Assembly: GCA_964035575.1 (NCBI GenBank)
Contig: OZ037838.1
Location: 1,240,001-1,304,000, forward strand
Length of the DNA stretch: 64,000 nt
Source of the DNA: Rhynchopus sp. YZ270_cl-10
Taxonomy: Eukaryota > Euglenozoa > Diplonemea > Diplonemida > Diplonemidae
Direction of reading: 5' to 3'
A model generated the notes under the pieces. The model did not search any database, was not told where the DNA came from, and saw nothing but the letters and a program-made list of their open reading frames with translations. Shown piece by piece: positions 9,777 to 20,224 of the stretch (its first letter is position 1; every line of letters starts with the position of its first letter). Made by a program: the position numbers and the translations under genes.

Positions 9777-10892
9777 ATGGATGTGACCTTTGTGCTGGAA
9801 GAGTCAGGCGTGACTGCGACAGTGGAGGTGCCGTGCGAGGCGGACGTTGCAGCGGCAAAGGAGGTTGCGTGCACGGCGCTTGCTGTCTCGCCTGCGTCTG
9901 TCGAGATGCGCATCGGCACGCAGGTGCTGGAGGGGACGTGCCGTCTGCAGGACACTGCGTTTGGTGAAGGGGTGCAGGTTGTGCTTGCCTGTCCTCGCTT
10001 GGCCGACATCAAGTGTCCTGCTGAGTACAGAGCAACGCATTTGGGAAGCGTGAGACTGTCGCGTTGTGGAACACTCTGCATCTATGGTGACTGGAAGGGG
10101 CATGTTGGCGGTTTCGACACAGAAACCTTCGAAACTGTCTTCTCGTTTGAACTGGGCATTAACCTGGTTGGTACGCCTGTCCTCTCACAGTGCAAGACAC
10201 GCTGCTACGTGACGTGCAAGGAAGGCTTACAGAAGATTGCGCTTCCGGGTGGGGAGGTGCTCCACAGAGTCGACGGACACTCGTATTCAGTGTTCGCGTG
10301 TGGCGGTGTTGTGTTATCGAAGGGCAGAGACGGCGTCTCTGTGTATGACGAAGACCTGACGTTGCTCCGCTCTCTCTCACATGAAGTGTGCAGTGGGGTG
10401 GCAGTATCGGACTGTGGTGGGTGGGTGATCACCTCCTCCGAAACAGAGAATAACGCACGTCTGTGGGATGTGAACACAGGTGAAGCTGTGGCATGTGTGC
10501 CTGCGGATTCCTGGTACGAAGGGTTGGCGCTTTCGCGGGCTGCCTCTGTCTTTGCTGTGCCGGGTTCTGGAAACATACAGCTCTATGATTGGAGTGGTGC
10601 TGCTCTTGGCAGCATTGACGTGGATGGGGAGGTTGGAGGCATGCAGTTCACCCCGTGTGGGAAGTACCTTGTGGCCAAGGTGGAGGTTGATGGGCACACC
10701 TTTGCCGAAGAGCATTGTTCTTACTATGCACAACTGCACCAGTATGATGTGGCGACCTTGTCCTGTGTGCGTGTGATGTCGCAAACCAAGGGTGGGTCAT
10801 TTGTGATATCACCGTGTTCATGTGTGGTTGTGTGGGCTGATGGTACACATGACATTACAACAGAGTATCTGTACCCACATAACAGTGAGTGA
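9777..10892 (+). CDS. UBL-propeller family protein, copy 4 (reference copy)
   Basis: This intact 371-residue member has a single ATG (MDVTF). Residues 1-72 are ubiquitin-like: MDVTFVLEES matches the first hairpin of ubiquitin, ADVAAAKEVACTAL the helix, and GVQVVLAC the last strand. No terminal Gly-Gly is present. The seven blades fall roughly at 91-125, 133-166, 170-199, 206-240, 248-281, 288-334 and 341-367. Each has a small residue and Cys/Ser turn (SRCG, SQCK, ACGG, SDCGG, SRAA, TPCG, SPCS) and blade 4 has a classical WD (ARLWDVNTG). Blades 1-4 are almost the same as in copy 10. It ends in YPHNSE like copy 1. Function is unknown. Confidence 0.92.
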   Translation: MDVTFVLEESGVTATVEVPCEADVAAAKEVACTALAVSPASVEMRIGTQVLEGTCRLQDTAFGEGVQVVLACPRLADIKCPAEYRATHLGSVRLSRCGTLCIYGDWKGHVGGFDTETFETVFSFELGINLVGTPVLSQCKTRCYVTCKEGLQKIALPGGEVLHRVDGHSYSVFACGGVVLSKGRDGVSVYDEDLTLLRSLSHEVCSGVAVSDCGGWVITSSETENNARLWDVNTGEAVACVPADSWYEGLALSRAASVFAVPGSGNIQLYDWSGAALGSIDVDGEVGGMQFTPCGKYLVAKVEVDGHTFAEEHCSYYAQLHQYDVATLSCVRVMSQTKGGSFVISPCSCVVVWADGTHDITTEYLYPHNSE

Positions 10893-11252
10893 CGATATTA
10901 TATTTTTTGTGGGGGATAGTTAAACACTACAAACCTTAAGGACGCTCTCTTTTTTATCCAAAAACTGACCCCCCTCCCCATCCCGGCTATGTGACCGGCC
11001 TCGATACAGAAACCTTCAGCATGGAGGGAAGTCCTTCGAGGTTGCAAGACACGCAGCCCTTGCGGCGCTCTCGTGTGGGTGACAGATGTCGCGATCCTGA
11101 ATGTTGTTTTCCATTCGTCACCTCTCACAACGAGAACCACCACAAACATGCAACACAGAACAACACCTCTCCCCCACCCACCTCGTCACTCCCTCCGTTT
11201 GTGGTGGAGCAAACGTGCTGATTTGCACCTTCTCACGAATCAATGCAAAACA
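10893..11252. other. Intergenic region with scrambled propeller fragment
   Basis: No intact gene is seen. A propeller fragment lies at 10985-11062, and the last 110 bases resemble the class C upstream block of copies 7 and 10 (ACACCTCTCCC, CGTGCTGATTTG). An ATG at 11243 opens a short overlapping frame ahead of the copy 5 start. Confidence 0.5.
10985..11062 (+). pseudogene. Blade-1 fragment of the propeller family
   Basis: GGCTATGTGACCGGCCTCGA and the bases after it encode GYVTGLDTETFS, the blade-1 strand of the SPCG lineage (copies 2, 6). It is followed by a jumbled echo of the blade-2 region (TGCAAGACACGC). The rest of the gene is absent. It shows that an SPCG-type copy once stood here, or that a piece was moved. 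Confidence 0.7.
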
Positions 11253-12359
11253 ATGGATGTGACCTTTGTGCTGGAAGAGTCAGGCGTGACTGCGACAGTG
11301 GAGGTGCCGTGCGAGGCGGACGCTGCAGCGGCAAAGGAGGTTGCGTGCACGGCGCTTGCTGTCTCGCCTGCGTCTGTCGAGATGCGCATCGGCACGCAGG
11401 TGCTGGAGGGGACGTGCCGTCTGCAGGACACTGCGTTTGATGCAGGGGTGCAGGTTGTGCTTGCCCGCCGCTTTGCCGACATCAAGTGTCCTGCTGAACA
11501 CACTTTAGAGATGCGCGCGACGTCGTTGACGCTGTCGCGTTGTGGCACGCTCTGCGTCTATAGTCACGGGACTGGGCATATTGGGGGCTTCGACACAGAA
11601 ACCTTCGAGTCTGCCTTCGAATTCACAATTGGCCGTTGTGTGTACGGTGAGCCTGCCATCTCGCAGTGCAAGACACGCTGCTACCTGGCGTGTGGGAAGG
11701 AAGGAGTTCTAGAGGTTGCGCTTCCGGGTGGGGAGGTGGTCCGCAAAGTCGACGGCTTCTCGAAGTCAGTGTTCGCGAGTGGCAGTGTGGTTGTCTCGAA
11801 GGACGAAGACGGCGTCTCTGTGTATGACGAAGACCTGACGTTGCTCCGCTCTCTCTCTCGCGAAGGGTGCTGGGACGTGGCAGTATCGCGCTGTGGTGGG
11901 TGGGTGCTCACCTGCTCCAACAGAGAGGAAAACGCACGTCTGTGGGATGTGAACACAGGTGAAGCTGTGGCATGTGTGCCGCTGGAGGAGGGGTGGTGTG
12001 TGGCGCTTTCACAGTCTGCCTCTATCTTTGCTGTGGCGGGTTCTGCCAACGTGCACCTCTTTGATTGGAGAGGTGCGTCTCTTCGCAGTATTGATGTGGG
12101 TGGGCGTGTAGAGGGCATGCAGTTCACGCCGTGTGGGAAGTACCTTGTGGTGAGGGTCGATGTTGCAGGATCTTATGCCACTGATGACCATTACAATACA
12201 CACCTGCACCAGTATGATGTGGCGACCATGTCCTGTGTGCGTGTGATACCGCAATGCGGTGCATTTGCGATATCGCCGTGTTCACGCGTTGTTGTGGCAT
12301 TGGAAGGAGGTACCGACAGTGCAACAAGACATCTGTACCCACACAACAGTGATGTGTAG
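11253..12359 (+). CDS. UBL-propeller family protein, copy 5
   Basis: This intact 368-residue member has a single ATG and ends with TAG at 12357-12359 after YPHNSDV. It is of the SRCG lineage. The ubiquitin-like part has one replacement (EADAAAAKE). The blades show HIGGFDTETFES, LPGGEVVRKVDG, SREGCWDVAVSRCGGW, VHLFDWRGASLRS, MQFTPCGKYLVV and a short blade 7 (FAISPCSRVVVAL). An ATG ten bases upstream (11243), in another frame, opens a 65-codon overlapping frame and could lower initiation at the main start; this is unique to this copy. No membrane or targeting signal is seen. Function is unknown. Confidence 0.9.
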   Translation: MDVTFVLEESGVTATVEVPCEADAAAAKEVACTALAVSPASVEMRIGTQVLEGTCRLQDTAFDAGVQVVLARRFADIKCPAEHTLEMRATSLTLSRCGTLCVYSHGTGHIGGFDTETFESAFEFTIGRCVYGEPAISQCKTRCYLACGKEGVLEVALPGGEVVRKVDGFSKSVFASGSVVVSKDEDGVSVYDEDLTLLRSLSREGCWDVAVSRCGGWVLTCSNREENARLWDVNTGEAVACVPLEEGWCVALSQSASIFAVAGSANVHLFDWRGASLRSIDVGGRVEGMQFTPCGKYLVVRVDVAGSYATDDHYNTHLHQYDVATMSCVRVIPQCGAFAISPCSRVVVALEGGTDSATRHLYPHNSDV

Positions 12360-12885
12360 GAGGGCAGGTGGTGATGTATATAACCCAGGTCCAAGCAAAA
12401 TAACCCAACACCCCCAAAAACCCCCTTTTAGCCCTGTTGCAAGAGCACGTACTCCACCCCGGAACTTGTGAGAGTTTGTGAGACGCTACTGAGAGCTACT
12501 AGTGAAAAAATCTCTCCCCGTTCATATATCATACATCACCCAAAAAATGCCCTTTTCGGAAATTGAAACCGCACCCTACTTTTCCTTTTTATGTTGTTCC
12601 CCCACTCCCGCAAACAATAAAGCAATAAAAAACAATAAAGACAAAAGGGAGAGGTTGTGGTGAAACGCACACACCTCGACCTGTCGGTGAAATGTGGCTC
12701 TACTCCAACCCGCCCCGGATTGGAAAAATGGAAAAAAGGATGGGAGTAGGGTACGGTGTTCAATTTCCTTTTAGCATTGCATGTAATCATACAAAAAAAA
12801 TAAATGCGAAAGCAATACAGAGAGAACCAACCAATTTTTTGTTTTTGTGTGCAACATACGAGTGTATCTCAGATTAGTTTACGTA
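12360..12885. other. Intergenic region, no gene seen
   Basis: A low-complexity AT-rich spacer with repeated ACAATAAA-type stretches around 12613-12645. No frame with protein-like composition is seen. Confidence 0.5.
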
Positions 12886-13018
12886 GGGTGGGCACCTGAC
12901 ATAGCGACCTTTAACTACCCGTCTTGAAACACGGACCAAGGAGTCTAACACGTGTGCAAGGCTTAGGGTGTCAAACCCATAAGCCGCACTGAAAGGGAGA
13001 TGTGCCAATCCTTGAGGA
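12886..13018 (+). rRNA. Fragment of LSU (28S-type) rRNA gene
   Basis: CCCGTCTTGAAACACGGACC followed by AAGGAGTCTAAC is the highly conserved domain II sequence of the large-subunit rRNA. It continues with GGGTGTCAAACCCATA and TGAAAG, which match the next part of eukaryotic 25S/28S rRNA. Only about 130 bases are present, and the match stops at the GAAA tract. It cannot be a functional rRNA gene; it is a stray piece, or an assembly join with rDNA. Confidence 0.85.
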
Positions 13019-13033
13019 CGCATCAAAACAACC

Positions 13034-14042
<1,009 letters not shown>

Positions 14043-14117
14043 CGGAAAAACAGAACAACCCACACCTCAGCTCCAATACTTCCTGACAGAGAAAAGAAAA
14101 GACAAGAAGACAAAACA

Positions 14118-15267
14118 ATGATGGATGTGACCTTTGTGCTGGAAGAGTCAGGCGTGACTGCGACAGTGGAGGTGCCGTGCGAGGCGGACGTTGCAGCGGC
14201 AAAGGTTGCGTGCACGGCGCTTGCTGTCTCGCCTGCGTCTGTCGAGATGCGCATCGGCACGCAGGTGCTGGAGGGGGTGCCGTCTGCAGGACACTGCGTT
14301 TGATGCAGGGGTGCAGGTTGTGCTTGCCTGTCCTCGCGTTGCTGACATCAAGTGTCCTGCTGAGTACAGTGCAGAGGTGCCACCTGATGGGAAGCGGGCA
14401 AATATAATTCACGTATCGCTGTCTCCTTGTGGAGCACTCTGCCTCTTTGCACAGAATGCAGGCTATGTGACCGGCCTCGATACAGAAACCTTCCGCACTG
14501 CCTTCAAGTTCAAAGTAGACATTAAGGGGTGCGGTGCGTCTGCCATCTCACGGTGCAAGACACGCTGCTACCTGTCGTGTTTGAGGGAAGGACTTCTTGA
14601 GGTTACACTTCCGGGTGGGGAGGTGCTCCGCAAAGTTGACGGCCCCTCGTTTGAAGTGTTCGCGTGTGGCAGTGTTGTTGTGTCCCAAGGCAAACACAGC
14701 GTCTCTGTGTATGACGAAGACCTGACGTTGCTCCGCACTCTGTCGCACGAAGGGTGCGACCAGTGGGGCGGGAACATGGAAGTGTCGCGCTGTGGTGGGT
14801 GGGTGATCACCGCCTCCTTCAGGGAGAAAAACGCACGTCTGTGGGATGTGAACACAGGTGAAGCTGTGGCATGTGTGCCTATGTCAAGGTGCGTTGTAGA
14901 GCTGTCAAGGTATACCTCTGTCTTTGCTGTGGGGGTAGATGAGAATGGGGCACGGAGTGTGCAGCTCTACGACTGGAGTGGTGCGGCTCTTCAGAACGCC
15001 ACTATGTCTGGACGTGCCCTTGGCCTGCAATTCACACCGTGTGGGAAGTACCTTGTGTTGCGTGTACAAAAGCGTACTGAGGATGGAGCATTACACGCAG
15101 AGCTGCACCAGTATGATGTGGTGACCATGTCCTGTGTACTTGTGATCCCAGACGTTGCTGCCACCTTTGATGAATCATTTGCGATATCACCGTGTTCGCG
15201 TGTAGTTTTGTTTCTATCCAGAAATTGCAGCGTTGTGACAAGACATCTGTACCCCCACAACGAGTGA
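14118..15267 (+). pseudogene. UBL-propeller family, copy 6, frameshifted
   Basis: It starts with the ATG doublet and the class B upstream block (14053-14117), but the ubiquitin-like segment has lost one codon (AAKVACT instead of AAKEVACT) and then two bases near 14276 in LEGTCRLQD, so the frame ends at 14303. From there the propeller is open in another frame to TGA at 15265-15267. The blades are well kept: LSPCGALCLFAQ, VTGLDTETFRT, LPGGEVLRKVDG, ARLWDVNTGEAVACV, and LQNATMSG as in copies 7 and 13. The intact propeller suggests recent loss, or production of a propeller-only protein from an internal start. The N-half is of the SPCG type while the C-half matches copies 7 and 13. Confidence 0.85.
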
Positions 15268-15546
15268 TGTTCATGCTTTGCCACCATGTGAAATGGGTGT
15301 GGTGACTTGCCCCCTTGTATTCCGTGGAGACGGAAGAACTGGTATCGCCAACAGAAGCCTGCGTCTTGCCACCACACACCTATCCAGTGATGGCAGATCT
15401 GCATCCACGAGCAAGACACCGCAGACCACCTTGTCGCAGCCGAACACCACATCGCCTCCCGCCAGGCCGCCCTCGTCGCCCTCCACACAGAGATGTGCGC
15501 CATGGTGAGACCTATTCATGTCCTCACTGCCGTTCATTTTTATCCT
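15268..15546 (+). repeat. Block E, 3' flanking repeat, copy 1
   Basis: About 280 bases following copy 6 recur after copy 7 (34577-34861) and copy 13 (62502-62785), and in part after copy 10 (39690-39783). One frame of the second half reads EQDTADHLVAAEHHIASRQ then AALVALHTEMCAMV, a heptad-like alanine/leucine pattern that might be a fossil coiled-coil exon. Elsewhere block E is followed by the class D promoter of the next gene. Confidence 0.8.
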
Positions 15547-15762
15547 GTCGACAGAACCTTAACCCCGACCAAAGCACGAGCCCCAGCCCTCTTCCACTCT
15601 TTCGGAAAAATAGTCCAAGACACAACAAAGAGATTGTGACAAAAAGCGACAATACAACACTCTTTTCGTCCCCCTTCAAACCACCTCCCTTTCCCTTCCC
15701 TTCACCCCCCCTTCAGTTTAGCCTACACTTTCCCAACCCCACTCTACCCTACCCCTTTATTG
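15547..15762 (+). promoter_or_regulatory. Leader of the membrane-protein gene, derived from class D block
   Basis: Bases 15550-15605 still resemble the class D block found before copies 8, 11, 13 and 14 (AGAACCTTAACCCCGACC against AGAACTTCTACCCCAACC). Downstream lies a pyrimidine-rich tract (about 15660-15760) ending at the start codon. It looks as if a tandem unit of the array was broken here and its promoter region now precedes a different gene. Confidence 0.4.
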
Positions 15763-17742
15763 ATGACCCCCAATGATGGGACCCCGGTGAGCCTCGCATC
15801 GAAGCTGTGTTTGCTGAGCACATGGATTGCGATTGCTGCGGGGGTTGCGGTTAGTGTGGTGGCAGCGTCGCAGGATTGGACGCTGCTTCCTCGCAGTGGC
15901 GATGCCTCGCGCTGCATCGATGAATCCGTGTACTCGATCTCCCCTTTCGCAGGCCTCTTCGCAGCACGGCTCCGTGGCAGCGCTGTGTCCGCACTATCCC
16001 TACCCTACGCAACGCTCTCTGCAGAAGACGCAACCTTCGACGCCTACGCGCCTGCCTGCAGCACCTTTCCCGCCTACCTCCTCATTCTCGGCGCCTCATC
16101 TGCCCTCTTTGCTGTCCAAGCTGCCTTCACTTCATACGCATTTTTCGGATCTCACGTGAAAAGAAGACAACACGGTGCCGGTAGTGTTTCCCTTGCAGCA
16201 GGGGTGTCCTCTGTGGTTGTCTCTGCTATGCTTGCTGGATCTGATTTCAATGGAGGTGGTGAGAGGGTGTACGGCGTGGTGTCGTATGATATGCGGGTGG
16301 CATCGTATCCGTATGGGGCCGTGTTTTTGGTTGCGGTGGTGTGTGCGGGGGCTGCGGTGGAGTTGTGTGTACGGTGTAGGGTGCTGGCGACAGCTTCCAC
16401 AGCGGTGTTGGCTTCTGTCGCAGTGCACGCATTGTTGTTGGTTGTGGTGTGCGCGCATCTGGCCGTATGGAGGAATGTAGTGTACACAGCGACGTTGCCT
16501 GCCGCATTGAGTTTGGTCGCCTTACTCTGCAAATCCGTGAGCATGCAGGACATCGAACAAAGAAAAAGCATTGCCGCCTGCGGAGGACTTCTTTTCAAAG
16601 CCTCCGTCACCAGCATGGCGTGGTACTCCATGCTGTACCACTCCGAACGAGGCCACGGTGGTGCCGCAGCGGTCACTGCACTCATCTTTTCTGGTCTCGC
16701 ATCGTTATTAGGCGCTGTCGTTGCGGGGCTGTGCTTAAGAGAAGCGGCACTACACCGGCGGAGCCTTCATGTGGCTAGGGTCTCTTACTTCGTTGTTTCA
16801 ATCGCAGGATCGTTGCTTTCAGTTGCAGTGATGGATGGAGTCGCAGGAGCGATGTTCGCAGCAGGCGCAGCGACCGCAGTGATGACATCTCTGTGCGCAG
16901 TGCACCCTGCAGCACCGCCTGCAGCATTGTCAGCTCCTCTTCCAATCTTGCTGTACATTGCGTACTTAGTAGGGGAAGATAGCGACCTCTTGGGGCAAGG
17001 TGCGAGCTACGCTTCGCTTGCGCTGGCAGGCTATCTGGTAGGTAATCTGTTTGAGGTTGTGACGGCGGCAGCGGTGGGGTGCTATGCATTTGACGCAGAG
17101 AAGGCGGAAACCGAAATGGGGATAGTGCCGACAGAGGGGGAGGAGGAAGCGGCAGAGCCTGCCTGCGCGACGCACCGTGACGAATGGTTTGACAAAAGCA
17201 TCGTCGCAGCCCCGGTTGCCTGCCTTCTTGCAGTGGTTGTATTGCTTACCCAAACTTCGTCTGCATTAGCGAAACCTGAATCCGGCGCCATCGGGGTGGT
17301 GATATTTGAAGGCATGAAAGGGGTGGTCGACACGGCCCCGTTGGGTCCCCTCTTTGGCCACCCGGAGAGTTATAAGAGGTGGCTGTTGGGATTGGCGTTG
17401 AGCCCCGTTCATGTGTCCGGGGCAGTACGTTTGGTGCGTGGGTTTCATACTAAATGGTGGCATGCTCTGTTGTCTGTGGCATGGTTGGTGGGGTGTGCGA
17501 CAGCGCTTGGATTAGGCGCTGGGCCCGAAGGATTGGCCGCGCTGTGCTGTGGGGTAGCGTGCATTTCAGGGTACGCAGCAGCCTCCACACTCACCCGGAC
17601 ACCTGCGGAAGGGGACCTGGTCGACACGTCGCTCCTAGGCCTCATCGCGATCTTCACAGCAAGCTTGGCTTTGATGCTGCAACCCGCTGTCACCCACCTA
17701 TGTGCGAACCACCGCTCTCATTGCTTTGGATCGGGTATTTAG
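15763..17742 (+). CDS. Multi-pass membrane protein of unknown function, 659 aa
   Basis: The open frame starts at ATG 15763 (MTPNDGTPVSLASKL) and ends with TAG at 17740-17742. It has about 14-16 hydrophobic segments, the first at residues 14-34 (LSTWIAIAAGVAVSVVAA), then others from about 104 onward in close succession. Near residue 445-475 lies the one clearly acidic hydrophilic loop (EGEEEAAEP). The C-terminus is short and His/Cys-rich (HLCANHRSHCFGSGI). The residues are dominated by Ala, Val, Leu and Gly. I recognise no transporter or receptor signature. It lies between copy 6 and the transposon cluster and has no intron. Being a membrane protein is well supported; the role is not. Confidence 0.8.
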   Translation: MTPNDGTPVSLASKLCLLSTWIAIAAGVAVSVVAASQDWTLLPRSGDASRCIDESVYSISPFAGLFAARLRGSAVSALSLPYATLSAEDATFDAYAPACSTFPAYLLILGASSALFAVQAAFTSYAFFGSHVKRRQHGAGSVSLAAGVSSVVVSAMLAGSDFNGGGERVYGVVSYDMRVASYPYGAVFLVAVVCAGAAVELCVRCRVLATASTAVLASVAVHALLLVVVCAHLAVWRNVVYTATLPAALSLVALLCKSVSMQDIEQRKSIAACGGLLFKASVTSMAWYSMLYHSERGHGGAAAVTALIFSGLASLLGAVVAGLCLREAALHRRSLHVARVSYFVVSIAGSLLSVAVMDGVAGAMFAAGAATAVMTSLCAVHPAAPPAALSAPLPILLYIAYLVGEDSDLLGQGASYASLALAGYLVGNLFEVVTAAAVGCYAFDAEKAETEMGIVPTEGEEEAAEPACATHRDEWFDKSIVAAPVACLLAVVVLLTQTSSALAKPESGAIGVVIFEGMKGVVDTAPLGPLFGHPESYKRWLLGLALSPVHVSGAVRLVRGFHTKWWHALLSVAWLVGCATALGLGAGPEGLAALCCGVACISGYAAASTLTRTPAEGDLVDTSLLGLIAIFTASLALMLQPAVTHLCANHRSHCFGSGI

Positions 17743-17955
17743 AGTTTTTTGTTTTTTTGAAAAGGGTGTGGAGGAGAAGGAGAGGGAGGAGATAAACTTT
17801 TGCTTTTATGGAAGAGTGATGAAGGGGAAGCGTTCATCCAATCCCTATTTTATTTCAAGGTGACTAAGCACGTAGGATCATCTTATAAACTTTTCTTTTT
17901 ATTTCTCGAGATTCCCACACCGAGAAACGCAACAGAGGCTTTGAATTTTTTTATT
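17743..17955. other. Short spacer with dispersed motif
   Basis: A 3' flank of the membrane-protein gene. It contains the third copy of the dispersed motif (TTCAAGGTGACTAAGCACG at 17855, then GATCATCTTAT). Nothing else is seen. Confidence 0.4.
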
Positions 17956-18026
17956 GGGGTGAGGACAGTCTGGTACAGGGCAGGAGCTTGGAATATGGGT
18001 TTGGGGCAAAATCGGGTCAAATTCTG

Positions 18027-18548
18027 TTAAATCGGGTCAGGTCCCGAGCTTTTCCGCCTTCGGCGGAAAAGCTCTTGTGAAGACAAACACATGCAGAATG
18101 AGAAGGCGCGTTTCACAAAATGGTACACGTTGATGATACACAAGTGTTGCACCACCCCCGCGGAATGCATGTTGCCCTTGACACTGGCGATGATGTCATC
18201 AAGGTAGGGTTGCGCAATGAAGGTGTGGAATGTGTGTGTAGGCCCTCGCCAGTTCAGGTACTCTCTCTGGGCAGGTGTCCCCTTCGAGCAAACGTCGGAG
18301 GGCGTTCCGTATCCAAGACTTGTCACTGTCTGAGCCCCTCTTTTGGTGTGTCACCCAGCGAGTTGATCCAATATCTGGATCGTCAGCTCGCGCCAGTAAC
18401 CAACGGCTAGGTCGAGTTCGGCATCCCTCTTGGGTTCGGGTTTGATCGGGGTGGAGCGTGCGTTTGAGGGCATTCTGGCTTCATTGAGCTTCGTGCTCGT
18501 CGCGATGGGGTCACATAGTAGTTCCTTATCCTTCTCAGACCCCCTCAT
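18027..18548 (-). pseudogene. Worn coding stretch inside the inverted-repeat element
   Basis: On the minus strand a protein-like reading (DLAVGYWRELTIQILDQLAG, then after one stop codon a further stretch including TPAQREYLNWRGPTHTFHTF and QPYLDDIIASVKGNMH) spans most of the element interior. Composition is like a real globular protein. I do not recognise the family; it may be a decayed transposase or a captured gene piece. A 29-bp palindrome (18046-18074, GAGCTTTTCCGCC arms) lies at its 3' end. Confidence 0.4.
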
Positions 18549-18793
18549 GCGACAAGTAGAGTACCCTATTTTTGGATTTTTTCCCTCAAAAATCTATAGT
18601 TTTTTTTTTTTTTTTTTTGCCCTGACCCGTTTTTTTCCATGGGGCCGAAGAAAATCGGGTCAATCTGACCCGATTTAACCCCCAAGCTCCTCCCCTGGTC
18701 TGGTACCCCCCAGGTTTGACTTTTGGACAGTTCAGAACCACAAGGTTTCGATAAAGACCCGTTCAGAACCACACCGGTACCTGGGGTTTGACT

Positions 18794-18994
18794 TGAACAA
18801 GATAAAACAATAAGCTCGCGTTTCTTTTATCCCTTGTTTCGAGTGCGAAACGTTTCTCCATGTATTGCACGGGAAACAATATGACAAACAGGTGCAGGGT
18901 GGTTCCGTGCTTATCATAGAACCTGGCACCTTGTGTGTCTCCCAAAAACCAAAAAAGCGTTGTGTGTGTAGTTTTGAAGGAAGGAAAAATAAAA
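18794..18994 (+). mobile_element. Short non-autonomous derivative of the tyrosine-recombinase retroelement
   Basis: This 200-base piece joins the first 37 bases of repeat A (TGAACAAGATAAAACA...) directly to a slightly diverged copy of repeat B of the retroelement at 23203-28148. It lacks any coding part. A short element made of the two ends of a larger one is the relation SIRE has to VIPER in trypanosomes; that parallel is inference. It sits inside the inverted-repeat element and is older than the copies at 27812 and 30160, judging by its differences. Confidence 0.65.
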
Positions 18995-19064
18995 TTATCG
19001 TAAACATTGTGGTTCTGAATTGTCCAAAAGTCAAACCTGGGGGGTACCAGACTGTCCTTACCCC

Positions 19065-19810
19065 TTTTTGATTTGAAAGTGGAAAAGCGTTGAATAGATT
19101 TCTAGAATGGTATTTCTAATGGGAGCTTTGTGTTGTATTGAACAAAAAAAGAAAAACAAAAATAAGCAACACAGCAAAGGGACGAGGTGTGCATCCCTTT
19201 TTTTGGGTGACATATGAGTTCTCAGAACCTACCCCTAGGGTTGAGGGGATTGTCAACACAACCAAAAAAAACAACAAAAAAGAAACAAGTAATTGCTATC
19301 GGAAAAAAAACGGGGTGTGCTGTGGTTATGGGGGGACCCACACTCCTGAACACCACCCTGTAGAAATAATCTACACTCTGCTCTTCTGCAGGTATGCGAA
19401 AACGCTGCCACAACCACTGGGACGCCTGCACTTGAAACGTTCAAGAACGGGGGCTGTCATCCTCAGACCCCTCTTCGTCCAGCACCATTTGCTCGATCGA
19501 TGGTCGGCGTGTTCCACGTCGTCGTCGTCCACAGCCTCCCACTCATCGTCGCCGGAGGAGGAGTGCGCAAGGAACACAGACGACGAACTGTCGTCGATCA
19601 CACCATGCGCATCAGCACCACCCAGCAAAGCGCCAGGCTGCTATGTTGGTTTCGAAAATCGTGCGGAGTTTCCCACAGCACACCTCGTTCTTTTTCTTAG
19701 CAATTCCTTGTTTTGTTGTTGTTTTCAACACACCTTCCTTCAACCCTTGTAGGATCAGTTGCTATTTTTTTCTAGAAAACTTGAAATTACACATTTCAAG
19801 AGAACAAATT
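19065..19810. other. Spacer between mobile elements, no firm gene
   Basis: A minus-strand frame (19371-19628) ends in a plausible acidic then basic tail (SSSGDDEWEAVDDDDVEHAD) and might be the last exon of a lost gene, but nothing supports it further. The rest is AT-rich. Confidence 0.35.
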
Positions 19811-20224
19811 AAAAAGGGTCCTTATTTGCGTTTTTGGGCTCTGCCCGTGCAGTGGTGGGGTCAATCTCGAAAATTGGACAATTTTTTGACCACTTAAATT
19901 TTGAGAAATATGAGCCCGGTTGCTTATACGTGGGGCCCATTTTTGGCCAAAATTTTCCTCAAAATCCGGGTTTGTAAAATTGACCCTTTACTCCAGTGTT
20001 CCTAACGCTAGTTTTAAACTAAACGTTTTAAACGTTTTAAATTCTAAACGTTTTAAACTGTTTTAAACGTTTTAAACTCGAATAAAAAACGGTGGTGAAT
20101 TTTGGCTTTTCAGGCAAAAAAAAAAAATTTTTTTTTTTTTTTTTACAGGCAAAAAAAAATGTCTTTGCGAAAAAATGTGGTATTTTCCTCTTTGCTGAAC
20201 TTTTCAGTGGCAGCAGGCACGGTG

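Larger units (their letters stand above)
17956..19064. mobile_element. Composite terminal-inverted-repeat DNA element
   Basis: The outer ends are inverted copies of a 21-bp sequence, GGGGTGAGGACAGTCTGGTA+C on the left and its complement at 19044-19064, with one mismatch. An internal end near 18640-18741 repeats parts of both: the left-end sequence (ATCGGGTCA, GGAGCTTG, CTGGTAC) in inverse orientation, and a 43-bp arm (18699-18741) that pairs with 19009-19051. So two inverted-repeat units (about 17956-18706 and 18696-19064) share an end. The first holds a worn coding stretch on the minus strand; the second holds a short retroelement derivative. No transposase is recognised. The family is uncertain. 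Confidence 0.65.
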
